This document shows positions 31,186-38,870 of a DNA stretch of 64,000 bases, in pieces. The notes below the pieces were generated by a model, which had not been told where the DNA came from, did no database searches, and saw only the letters and a program-made list of their open reading frames with translations. The stretch comes from a virus. Both the position numbers and the translations under genes were made by a program. Where the stretch lies: positions 62,001 through 126,000 of IMG/VR virus record IMGVR_UViG_3300027708_000026; one strand, written 5' to 3'. The first letter of the stretch is position 1. Every line of letters begins with the position of its first letter.

Positions 31186-32400
31186 TTAGTTGTCCGCGTT
31201 GGGTTTTAAGGCTTTGCTCAATGCTTGGCGTTCATTTATAATCTTACCGCCCACTGTTGATGTTGTATTATTGTTAATGAAGCCAGTTTTTTGAGTTTTT
31301 CTAACCTGGGCACCCATTGTTATTGCAGCATAGTCATTAGCACCGGTGTTATCCATGGTCATCCTAACATTTTGTTCAAACATTTTCCAGTGTGTGCCTT
31401 CATATCTGAATAGTCTATTAGGCAAGTAGTCAGTACGCAAATAAAACTGTCCGTTCAAAGGGCTTGGTGGAAACGTAATACCTTGACTGAACGGAGAACC
31501 ATTTGCAGGTATCCCGTCACCAGTTAGATAGCCTACATATAAATCTCTAGAAGGACTTTGTAATACAATACTGGCATCGAATGTGGCATTGTCAATGCTA
31601 ACATCCATTCTATCATCAGATACATCAGCAATATTCATCAGCCCGTCATCTTTTAAAGGTAACACATAATATCCTGTGGTATCATATCCGCTTTTTGGTG
31701 CATCCAGCTCTGCCTGTGCGATGACCTGATTATTAATCTCAATACTTTTAGAATAGGTACTGAGTAAATCTCTGAGTGTGCTTCCATCTCCGTTACCGCT
31801 ATCAACATCTAGAATCTCTGCAAATTCTTGGCTATCAACTAGTGGTGAACATTTTGCTTTTAATAAATGAGGATACCAAGTAGGGCTAAATCCCGCTGCC
31901 GGCCTAGTTACTTCCTGTACTACATAAAATCTTTTTAGAGCTGTAATATTATTCTGATCTAATCCATAGTCATCTTGCAAGTGTGGCAACTCCAACACAT
32001 CTCCAGCCATGAGTTTTCGACTGAGTGCATCAACACTAGTTTTTATATGGAAATGCATCATGATATTATCGTTATTCAGCATTATGCCAAACTGTGTGAG
32101 ATTGAAATCTAAATCCTGCATGGTATAAATTCCACGAATTATGTACACATCGGGATCATATTTCCTATCTCGATTCTCCATCAATAATACATCTTGGATA
32201 CCTAATTCTGGAACAGTATTTCCGCTAGTATTAGGTTGAGCAGGTGAGGCTTCTCCCCCAACTTCGTCTGGGCTAACTGGACCTAAATATTTGTGGACAT
32301 ATATATCAGTGCCGCCAACTTGGAATTGTTCACCGATTATTCTATCTATGAATTTAAAATCATTGCCCTTTTCGGGTTTGTATAAACTGAGTCTTGGCAT
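31186..32400 (-). CDS. gp14: neck protein gp14
   Basis: A 404-residue protein beginning MPRLSLYKPEKGNDFKFID, then GGTDIYVHKYLGP and ENRDRKYDPDVYIIRG. This is the form taken by gp14-type neck proteins in aquatic T4-like phages. The segment MLNNDNIMMHFHIK ... LMAGDVLELPHL corresponds to the T4 gp14 region where a beta domain is specified. A Trp module (PLNGQFYLRTDY ... RYEGTHW) lies near residues 315-347. It is paired with gp15 and faces gp13 across a 27-base divergent gap, so the neck genes are contiguous but split between strands. T4 gp14 is 256 residues; the extra length is mostly C-terminal. Confidence 0.68.
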   Translation of the reverse strand: MPRLSLYKPEKGNDFKFIDRIIGEQFQVGGTDIYVHKYLGPVSPDEVGGEASPAQPNTSGNTVPELGIQDVLLMENRDRKYDPDVYIIRGIYTMQDLDFNLTQFGIMLNNDNIMMHFHIKTSVDALSRKLMAGDVLELPHLQDDYGLDQNNITALKRFYVVQEVTRPAAGFSPTWYPHLLKAKCSPLVDSQEFAEILDVDSGNGDGSTLRDLLSTYSKSIEINNQVIAQAELDAPKSGYDTTGYYVLPLKDDGLMNIADVSDDRMDVSIDNATFDASIVLQSPSRDLYVGYLTGDGIPANGSPFSQGITFPPSPLNGQFYLRTDYLPNRLFRYEGTHWKMFEQNVRMTMDNTGANDYAAITMGAQVRKTQKTGFINNNTTSTVGGKIINERQALSKALKPNADN

Positions 32401-32408
32401 AGTACTTG

Positions 32409-32416
32409 TATTTAAC
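32409..32416 (-). promoter_or_regulatory. late promoter GTTAAATA for gp14-gp15
   Basis: On the minus strand TAAATA ends 8 bases before the gp14 ATG at 32400. It shares a 27-base gap with the opposite-strand promoter. Confidence 0.55.
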
Positions 32417-32422
32417 TAAATA
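32415..32422 (+). promoter_or_regulatory. late promoter ACTAAATA touching the gp13 start
   Basis: TAAATA ends 5 bases before the ATG at 32428; predicted first RNA base is the A of ATG. Overlaps by two bases the divergent late element for gp14. Confidence 0.65.
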
Positions 32423-32427
32423 ATCGT

Positions 32428-33186
32428 ATGACTGATACCGAAACCGCCCGACAAATAATCGTAGAATATGTTAAAACCATGCTAGGGTCTGGCATGATTG
32501 ACGTGGAATTAGACCCAGTTCATTACAATGTTGCTATTGATAAGTCACTAGCAAAATATCGCCAACGCAGTAGCAATGCTGTAGAGGAAAGTTTTGGATT
32601 TTTGACCCTAAACACCGATAATAATGAATATGTAATGCCCAAAGAAGTTGTCGAAGTTAGACAGCTATTTCGCAGAAGCATTGGCAGCAGAACTGGTGGG
32701 GGAGACGGCGGCAGTTTGTTCGAGCCATTTAACCTAGCCTATAGTAATACATATTTGTTAGCTTCTACTAATATGGGCGGCCTTGCAACTTATTATGCAT
32801 TTGCCAGCTATCAAAAACAAGTCGGAAAAATGTTTGGCGGTGAGATCAATTTCACTTACAATAAAACCAGTAAAGTATTGAATATAATGCAACGCCCTAG
32901 AGCGGGTGAAGAAGTGCTAGTTTGGATGTACAACTATCGTCCAGATTTTAATCTGTTGGATGATATGTATGCCGGACAGTGGATCAAAGATTATGCTTTG
33001 GCCAATGCTAAGGTAATCCTAGGCGAAGCAAGGGAGAAATTTGGGACTATTGCTAGCCCACAAGGCGGAACACAGTTAAATGGCACCACCTTGAAAACCG
33101 AAGGCAAAGCTGAAATGGAAATTTTAGAGCAAGATCTAATCAATTACAAAGAGGGCGGAACACCGCTAACCTGGGTAACTGGATAA
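32428..33186 (+). CDS. gp13: probable neck protein gp13
   Basis: A 252-residue protein with the opening pattern of connector/neck proteins: an N-terminal helix bundle (ETARQIIVEYVKTMLG ... VAIDKSLAKYRQRSSNAVEE) followed by a beta part (FLTLNTDNNEYVMPKEVVEV) and a helical C-terminus. The acidic start DVELDPVHYNVAIDKSL is typical of head-completion neck proteins in aquatic T4-like phages. It is adjacent to gp14 and gp15, which supports gp13. T4 gp13 is 309 residues. No ribosome site is seen; the ATG sits at the predicted late transcription start. Confidence 0.6.
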   Translation: MTDTETARQIIVEYVKTMLGSGMIDVELDPVHYNVAIDKSLAKYRQRSSNAVEESFGFLTLNTDNNEYVMPKEVVEVRQLFRRSIGSRTGGGDGGSLFEPFNLAYSNTYLLASTNMGGLATYYAFASYQKQVGKMFGGEINFTYNKTSKVLNIMQRPRAGEEVLVWMYNYRPDFNLLDDMYAGQWIKDYALANAKVILGEAREKFGTIASPQGGTQLNGTTLKTEGKAEMEILEQDLINYKEGGTPLTWVTG

Positions 33187-33189
33187 AGG

Positions 33190-33218
33190 TTGACTTACAG
33201 GCAAAGATCCTGTAGACT
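33190..33218 (+). promoter_or_regulatory. sigma70-type promoter TTGACT-N17-TAGACT
   Basis: -35 at 33190-33195, 17-base spacer, -10 at 33213-33218. The ATG at 33225 is 6 bases further on, so the RNA should start at or next to it. Confidence 0.55.
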
Positions 33219-33224
33219 TTATCT

Positions 33225-33998
33225 ATGCGTCAAATTGAAGTATTCTATCATGTATTAATCCCTTCAGATATAAGGGCAGCTCATTGGCCCTGGTTGATAG
33301 ATTTGCAATTATCTTTGATAAGAGATAGTCAGTTGTCATCTATTGCTAAAATTAACATGGCCATTACAATGCCCAAGCATTGGGCATTTATTCATTCACC
33401 CTCATTAACTTTTAGAAAAAACAAAGAGATAACTGCTGAAATTAGTTTTGAACACAAAGTCAGAGAATATATAAATCTAAGATATCCATTTGTTAGCATA
33501 TTAGACATTCGTGACAGTGGGGAACCTAATTTATGTGAGGGTCAGACGCTAAAACTATTATGGGATAGGTGCAATGATGTCGATGTAGATGTGCTCTACA
33601 TTCACGGTAAAGGAGTAATTAGTTCATCCGCACCTGTAGCAAATTGGCGAGATATTCTAAACCATTATTTTATTACTAAATGGCCCAAAGCTATCGTAAA
33701 TTTATCCCATTCAGATGTAGTGGGTATTAGAGATGCCACTCCGGAGACTGAAAGACTCATGACCAGCGGTAATTTTTGGTGGTCAAAATCTAGTCATATT
33801 CGAACTCTACCTGACCCAACCCAATCACAGCATTACATGTCAGACCCAGTATTTCATCCCGGCGGTCCAAGTTACAGATGGGCTATGGAATATTGGGTTA
33901 GATTAAACGATCCATCGTTTCATTGTTTAGTAGATACTAAAACTTGTCATTTTGATGATTATTGCTTCTTGGAAGATTTATTAAAATTAAATCCTTGA
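33225..33998 (+). CDS. glycosyltransferase-like protein
   Basis: A 257-residue cytosolic-looking protein. Motifs are VDVLYIHGKGV, then NWRDILNHYFI, SHSDVVGIRDATPETERL, SGNFWWSKSSHIRTLPDP and YRWAMEYWVRL. This series (HGKG or HTKG, WR, D-VG, SGNFWW, E-W) is characteristic of a family of GT-A-like glycosyltransferases in bacterial and phage polysaccharide loci. A role could be modification of host surface sugars, virion proteins or DNA; the acceptor is unknown. It is read from a sigma70-type promoter inside the late region, and has no ribosome site. Confidence 0.65.
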   Translation: MRQIEVFYHVLIPSDIRAAHWPWLIDLQLSLIRDSQLSSIAKINMAITMPKHWAFIHSPSLTFRKNKEITAEISFEHKVREYINLRYPFVSILDIRDSGEPNLCEGQTLKLLWDRCNDVDVDVLYIHGKGVISSSAPVANWRDILNHYFITKWPKAIVNLSHSDVVGIRDATPETERLMTSGNFWWSKSSHIRTLPDPTQSQHYMSDPVFHPGGPSYRWAMEYWVRLNDPSFHCLVDTKTCHFDDYCFLEDLLKLNP

Positions 33999-34023
33999 CA
34001 CTGTAATTTGATTGTAATAAACT
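33995..34023 (+). promoter_or_regulatory. sigma70-type promoter TTGACA-N17-TAAACT
   Basis: -35 TTGACA at 33995-34000 overlaps the stop of the preceding gene; -10 TAAACT at 34018-34023. The leader keeps the ribosome site CAGGAGAG before the ATG at 34044. Confidence 0.6.
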
Positions 34024-34043
34024 AATACTGTTCAGGAGAGATT

Positions 34044-34694
34044 ATGATTATCGGAGTTTGTGGGTTTATTGGTTCGGGAAAAGATACTGTGGCAGACTAT
34101 CTAACTAACTTTCACGGTTTTAGACGAGAGAGTTTTGCTAATAGTCTCAAAGATGCAGTGGCGCATGTATTTGGTTGGGATAGGACCATGTTAGAAGGGC
34201 GTACTAAACAAGCTCGTGAATGGCGAGAACAATTGGACCTGTGGTGGAGTGAACGATTGGGAATACCTGAACTAACTCCACGTTGGGTGCTACAAAATTG
34301 GGGTACAGAGGTTTGTCGCAAAGGATTCCACGATGATATCTGGATTGCCAGTTTAGAAAACAAATTGCGTAACAGCAAAGACGATATTGTTATTAGTGAT
34401 TGTCGCTTTCCTAATGAGATTAAATCCATTAAAAATGCTGGTGGAATAGTAGTTCGCGTAATACGTGGGCCGGAGCCCAAATGGTATGATGCGGCATTAA
34501 GTGCGAATAAAGGTGAACAAGGTAACACTTCCTGGTCCCTAAGTAAGAAGAAATTAGAACAACTCAAAATACACGCCAGTGAAACTGCTTGGGTTGGTAC
34601 TAAATTTGATGCGATATTAGACAATAATCATAGCATTGATGACCTATATGCCCAAGTTATAAGTCTGGTACCAAATCCCCTTGCCGCCACTTGA
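34044..34694 (+). CDS. gp1: deoxynucleoside monophosphate kinase gp1
   Basis: Phosphorylates dNMPs to dNDPs for phage DNA synthesis. The P-loop GFIGSGKDTVADYL (residues 7-20) and a Lys/Asp arrangement shared with T4 gp1 (SGVKRSGKDTTADF) identify the family. The middle has WVLQNWGTEVCRKGFHDDIW, matching the Q-x-x-GT-D/E-R region of gp1-type kinases, and VISDCRFPNEIKSIKNAGG corresponds to the Walker B-like segment (VPDTRQDHEMDAAR in T4). Length is 216 residues, versus 241 in T4. A good ribosome site and its own sigma70 promoter suggest early expression although it lies among late genes. Its 3' end overlaps the convergent HNH-type gene by 38 bases. Confidence 0.82.
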   Translation: MIIGVCGFIGSGKDTVADYLTNFHGFRRESFANSLKDAVAHVFGWDRTMLEGRTKQAREWREQLDLWWSERLGIPELTPRWVLQNWGTEVCRKGFHDDIWIASLENKLRNSKDDIVISDCRFPNEIKSIKNAGGIVVRVIRGPEPKWYDAALSANKGEQGNTSWSLSKKKLEQLKIHASETAWVGTKFDAILDNNHSIDDLYAQVISLVPNPLAAT

Positions 34695-35094
34695 CGCCAT
34701 CCTTGTGTAATGTGCGTTGACAGTTGGCACATATCGTCTTTAGATTTGAATGACGGTGGTTTGTTAAATTGCCGTCGATGTAAAACACATTAAACTGCTC
34801 GGGAAATTTCGAAGTAAAACTGCACTTTTCACAAGTTAATTTTTTCTTGTATCCAGCCAAGGCCCATAGGGGCCTTGTTTCTTTTCTACCCTTGCTACAA
34901 TGGTCGCATTTGGACCTATAAAAAGGCAGTCCTTCCTTATAGTAGTTAATAGCTGCCGGTCTCTGTCCACATTCTTTACATAATTTTCTCATATCCGCCC
35001 TTTTTGGTACCTTTTCATACCAGTATTTAACCGCTATTTTTTTGGGTATACTGCTAAATAAAACAAAGTAATCCATTAAGGAGATTTTACTCAT
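34657..35094 (-). CDS. HNH-type endonuclease-like protein with zinc-finger cysteines
   Basis: A 145-residue basic protein on the minus strand. Two Cys pairs appear early (CKECGQRPAAINYYKEG ... CDHC) and two more frame the C-terminal part (CEKC ... CANC). The segment FYIDGNLTNHRHSNLKTICA, then NCQRTLHKDG, fits an HNH-type ending (His, Asn, His with zinc-binding CxxC). Such genes are common in aquatic T4-like phages and are often annotated as HNH endonucleases; whether this one cuts DNA or homes is unknown. Its first codons overlap the sheath start on the other strand. ATGs at 35094, 35076 and 34992 are all possible starts, and I cannot decide among them. Confidence 0.68.
   Translation of the reverse strand: MSKISLMDYFVLFSSIPKKIAVKYWYEKVPKRADMRKLCKECGQRPAAINYYKEGLPFYRSKCDHCSKGRKETRPLWALAGYKKKLTCEKCSFTSKFPEQFNVFYIDGNLTNHRHSNLKTICANCQRTLHKDGVKWRQGDLVPDL
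35053..35060 (+). promoter_or_regulatory. late promoter GCTAAATA for the sheath gene
   Basis: Lies 32 bases before the sheath ATG; the leader keeps the strong ribosome site AAGGAG (35078-35083). Confidence 0.65.
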
Positions 35095-38000
35095 GGCAAA
35101 TTTAAGTTCACCAGGAATTCAAGTTAAAGTTATCGACGAGAGTTTTTATACTCCTGCTGCGCCTGGAAGCACACCGCTTATTTTCATTGCGTCGGCTGAA
35201 AATAAATCCAATGCATCCGCGACTGGTACTGCACAAGGTACGCTAAAAGCCAATGCGGGATCTGTGTATGTAATCACAAGTCAACGAGACTTAACAAATA
35301 CTTTCGGAAGTCCAACTTTCCAAGCAGACAATTCCGGAAATCCAATACACGGCGACGAAAGAAACGAATACGGCTTACAAGCTGCTTATAGTCTGCTAGG
35401 CATTAGTTCACGTGCGTATGTAACACGTGCCGATGTAGACTTGGCACAATTGGTTCCAACATCGGTGATTCCTACAGGTACACCAGAAGCAGGTGCTTAC
35501 TGGATCGTTCCTAGTCAAAGCAAGTTTGGAATCAATGTTTGGTCCACTGCAACTAGCCAATTTACGCTAGCAACTCCACTAATTATCAATGATGATAATA
35601 TGGATACAGCGATGAATGCTCTTGCTACAGCTCCAGCAGATGCATTTGGTCAACAAGGCGATTATGCAGTAGTTGTAACAAAATACAACGGCTGGGACTC
35701 AACACCCAACGCAGTCTATTATAAAACTACAGCAGGAACAAATTCTTGGGTAGCAGTTGAGGGCGGATTTGATGGCGGCAAACAGGTAAAAATGTCCGCA
35801 CACACTGACTACCCAGATTTCACTGCAAGTGGAACTTCTGCAAAAACTGGCAGTGTTTGGATTAAAACAACTAGTCCCGGCAATGGAGCAAATTGGACTG
35901 TAAAATTCTATAATGGTGGTACTAAATCATGGACTACGAAACTAGCACCAATTTATAACAGCACCGTACAAGCCCTTTACTCATATGATTCTGCTGGCGG
36001 CGGCGCAAACATTGCAACTGGCACACTATTCGTAGAATCGGATCCCGATCACTACGGAATCACCACTGCCACAAATGCTGCCGCAGAGTTCCGTGTTTGG
36101 AGATATAATGGAGCAGGATCTACCAGTATCACTGGTGCTGCATCAAACACTATCAGCTCTAGTACAGCGTCAACATTCTATATCAGAGAAACAGTCAAAG
36201 GCAGCAATGCATGGGGTACTACAAAACTAGTGACTGTAGCTGCTGATCCATTAAACCCAATAGCTGCTGGCGTTCCAGCAGCATTGAGCGCAGCTGGACT
36301 CACTAACGTGACTGGATCATTTGATGCTGTTACTAAAGAATTGACAATCAAACATAAAACAGGCGGTGATTTTGAATTGGCTGCGGGAACAGGTCCAGGA
36401 ACATTTACAGCATTGGGATTCAGTGCTCACACATATGACCCAGCAACGGAGATGTCCAGCGGTATTACAAATCTCTATACTGCACCTAAAGCTGACTACA
36501 GTGGCCGAGCGTTTGATTTTATTGCATCTAGCTGGATGCCGTTAGACTATCATTCAACTGGAACTACACCATCAACGACCCCAGCTGATGGAAGACTGTG
36601 GTTCGACAGCGATATAAAATCAGTGGATATCATGTATCACGACGGCAGCAAGTGGGTTGGCTATAGGAATCAATTTCCTGCTGCTGATCCAAACGGACCT
36701 ATTATCTCCGCAACTGCTCCGCCAAAGATTGGTGGACAGAGTGATGGCACCGATCTAGTAACTGGTGATATTTGGATCAGCACAGAAAACGCAGACAATT
36801 ATGGTCAGGACATTTATGTATGGGACGGTGTCACAAACGAATGGGTTAAACAGGATCCAACTGATAACCATAGTCCAAATGGATGGGTATTTGCAGATGC
36901 TCGATGGAGTGGTGCAGGTGATGATATAGTTCCTGATTCTACGAAAAAATTGTTAACATACAATTATGTAGATCCAGATGCTCCCGATCCTGCACTATAT
37001 CCACGTGGTACACGCTTATGGAATACACGCCGTAGCGGTAACAACGTCAAGCAGTATCATAGATCATATATTGATAAAATGGCCACTAACCCACGCATGG
37101 GCGATGCGAGCATGAGTGGATATTTTGCAGATCGTTGGGTATCTGTCCACAACCGTAAAGAAGACGGATCAGGCAATTTTGGTCGTTATTCTCAACGTGC
37201 TCAGATTATCGCAGCATTCAAGTCATTAATTGATACTAATAGTGCTATCCGTGATACTGAAACACTGAGATTTAATCTAATTGCTTGCCCTGGATATCCA
37301 GAGGCGATCGCTAACATGGTCAATTTCAATACAGACATTGGACAGACAGCATTTGTTATTGGAGATACACCGTTTAGATTATCACCAACAGGTACTGCAT
37401 TAAGTGCATGGTCAAACAATTCAAACAATGCATTAGACAATGGAGATATTGGCACTGTCACTGCCGACAGTTATTTGGCATTATTCTATCCAAGCGGTTT
37501 CACAAATGACAACACTGGAAAGAACATTGTTGTTCCTCCAAGTCACATGATGTTGAGCACTATGATCAATAGTGACAGTCTAAGCTACGAATGGTTTGCT
37601 CCGGCAGGTATCCGTAGAGGTGGCATTATCAATGCAACATCTGTAGGCTATATCAATGACATGGGTGAATTCCAAAAAGTAAGTTTATATCAAGGTTTAA
37701 GAGATGTATGCTCACAGGTTAAATTAAATCCACTATCTACTATGGTGGGTGTTGGAACAATTAACATGGGTCAGTACACAAGGTCAGCTGGTGCAAGTGC
37801 ATTAGATAGAATCAATGTTTCTAGACTAGTAGCATATCTACGCAGACAACTAAACGTATTGGCTAAACCATACTTGTTCGAACCTAACGACACAGCAACT
37901 CGTAATGAAATACGTGGTGCCGTTGAAAGTCTACTATTAGAGCTAGTTGGTCAACGAGCACTAAATGACTTCGTTGTAGTATGCGACACTTCAAACAATA

Positions 38001-38155
38001 CTCCTGCAAGAATTGATAGAAGCGAGTTATACGTGGATATTGCTATTGAGCCAGTTAAGGCAGTGGAATTCATTTACATTCCATTGCGCATACTTAACAC
38101 AGGCGCAATAGCATCTGGTAATTTGGGAGCAGGTTTCCCAGGTTCAACTAATTAA
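35093..38155 (+). CDS. gp18: tail sheath protein gp18 (enlarged)
   Basis: The contractile sheath subunit. The start ANLSSPGIQVKVIDES is the classic sheath N-terminus and the C-terminus (DRSELYVDIAIEPVKAVEFI) is the conserved sheath-core strand. With 1020 residues it is far longer than T4 gp18 (659). The extra length lies in the middle, about residues 130-650, where units such as GSVWIKTTSPG, GRLWFDSDIKS ... YHDGSKW and GDIWISTENADN ... VWDGVTNEW occur. These are Trp modules also found in the fibre and neck proteins here, and should project from the sheath surface. It is followed after 16 bases by the tube gene, the standard order. Confidence 0.9.
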   Translation: MANLSSPGIQVKVIDESFYTPAAPGSTPLIFIASAENKSNASATGTAQGTLKANAGSVYVITSQRDLTNTFGSPTFQADNSGNPIHGDERNEYGLQAAYSLLGISSRAYVTRADVDLAQLVPTSVIPTGTPEAGAYWIVPSQSKFGINVWSTATSQFTLATPLIINDDNMDTAMNALATAPADAFGQQGDYAVVVTKYNGWDSTPNAVYYKTTAGTNSWVAVEGGFDGGKQVKMSAHTDYPDFTASGTSAKTGSVWIKTTSPGNGANWTVKFYNGGTKSWTTKLAPIYNSTVQALYSYDSAGGGANIATGTLFVESDPDHYGITTATNAAAEFRVWRYNGAGSTSITGAASNTISSSTASTFYIRETVKGSNAWGTTKLVTVAADPLNPIAAGVPAALSAAGLTNVTGSFDAVTKELTIKHKTGGDFELAAGTGPGTFTALGFSAHTYDPATEMSSGITNLYTAPKADYSGRAFDFIASSWMPLDYHSTGTTPSTTPADGRLWFDSDIKSVDIMYHDGSKWVGYRNQFPAADPNGPIISATAPPKIGGQSDGTDLVTGDIWISTENADNYGQDIYVWDGVTNEWVKQDPTDNHSPNGWVFADARWSGAGDDIVPDSTKKLLTYNYVDPDAPDPALYPRGTRLWNTRRSGNNVKQYHRSYIDKMATNPRMGDASMSGYFADRWVSVHNRKEDGSGNFGRYSQRAQIIAAFKSLIDTNSAIRDTETLRFNLIACPGYPEAIANMVNFNTDIGQTAFVIGDTPFRLSPTGTALSAWSNNSNNALDNGDIGTVTADSYLALFYPSGFTNDNTGKNIVVPPSHMMLSTMINSDSLSYEWFAPAGIRRGGIINATSVGYINDMGEFQKVSLYQGLRDVCSQVKLNPLSTMVGVGTINMGQYTRSAGASALDRINVSRLVAYLRRQLNVLAKPYLFEPNDTATRNEIRGAVESLLLELVGQRALNDFVVVCDTSNNTPARIDRSELYVDIAIEPVKAVEFIYIPLRILNTGAIASGNLGAGFPGSTN

Positions 38156-38171
38156 TCAAGGGAGCATTTAA

Positions 38172-38807
38172 ATGCCAGTTTCAAGTTTAAGTAATTTTAC
38201 AGTTCCATTATCATCCAATCAGGGATCCAGTTCCCAGGGATTGTTAATGCCAAAATTAAAGTTTCGCTTCCGCGTTACTTTAACAGGTTTTGGTGTGGCA
38301 GGAACACCAAGTACAGAACTAACCAAACAGGTTATGAATGTAACACGTCCTGAAATTAGTTTTGAAGAAATCAAACTAGCGGTGTATAACAGCACGGTCA
38401 AGTTAGCAGGCAAGCATAGTTTTGCTGATATTAAACTTACCCTTCGTGATGATGTATCTAATGCAGTTTCTCATAAAGTTGCTGAACAGATGCAGAAGCA
38501 ATTCGACTTCTTTGAACAAGCAAGTGCAGCATCTGGCATTGACTATAAATTCAAAACTATCATTGAAATCCTAGACGGCGGCAACGGTGCTACATCAGTA
38601 GGAGTTTTAGAAATATTTGAGTTAGAAGGTTGCTGGATCAAGCAGGTAACATATCAGGGCGGCGACTATAGTAGCGCAACTGATCCGTTAGACATCGCGC
38701 TAACAATCTGCTACGATAACGCAATGCAAATGGATCAATCAGGAAACCCAAGCGGACTAGGCGAGAATATTGGACGCACTATACGTACACTCGCACTAGG
38801 TGGTTAA
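38172..38807 (+). CDS. gp19: tail tube protein gp19
   Basis: Subunit of the inner tail tube through which DNA passes. The 211-residue protein has the tube-type beta-barrel pattern: LMPKLKFRFRVTLTGFG, then VTRPEISFEEIKLAVYNSTV, KLAGKHSFADIKLTLRDD, and a late strand region VLEIFELEGCWIKQVTYQGG ... LDIALTICYDNA. T4 gp19 is 163 residues; here about 20 residues are added at each end. Position directly after the sheath gene and before a terminator confirms the call. Ribosome site AGGGAG lies upstream. Confidence 0.88.
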   Translation: MPVSSLSNFTVPLSSNQGSSSQGLLMPKLKFRFRVTLTGFGVAGTPSTELTKQVMNVTRPEISFEEIKLAVYNSTVKLAGKHSFADIKLTLRDDVSNAVSHKVAEQMQKQFDFFEQASAASGIDYKFKTIIEILDGGNGATSVGVLEIFELEGCWIKQVTYQGGDYSSATDPLDIALTICYDNAMQMDQSGNPSGLGENIGRTIRTLALGG

Positions 38808-38830
38808 TCAACAACTCCGTTAAAACATTA

Positions 38831-38853
38831 AACCGGGAATTACCCGGTTTTTT
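38831..38853 (+). terminator. rho-independent terminator after gp19
   Basis: 7-bp stem AACCGGG/CCCGGTT with loop AATTA and four or more Ts. Confidence 0.85.
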
Positions 38854-38857
38854 GTTG

Positions 38858-38865
38858 GATAAATA
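38858..38865 (+). promoter_or_regulatory. late promoter GATAAATA touching the start codon
   Basis: Five bases separate it from the ATG at 38871; no ribosome site lies between. Confidence 0.65.
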
Positions 38866-38870
38866 ATCAT

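Noticed and set aside
33197-33214. Possible terminator stem TACAGG/CCTGTA after gp13
   Set aside because: Only six base pairs and no T run; the bases fit the spacer of a sigma70 promoter better.
34112-34624. Minus-strand ORF of 170 codons inside gp1
   Set aside because: Antisense shadow of a clear P-loop kinase; composition (Ser/Leu/Arg rich) is typical of a shadow frame.
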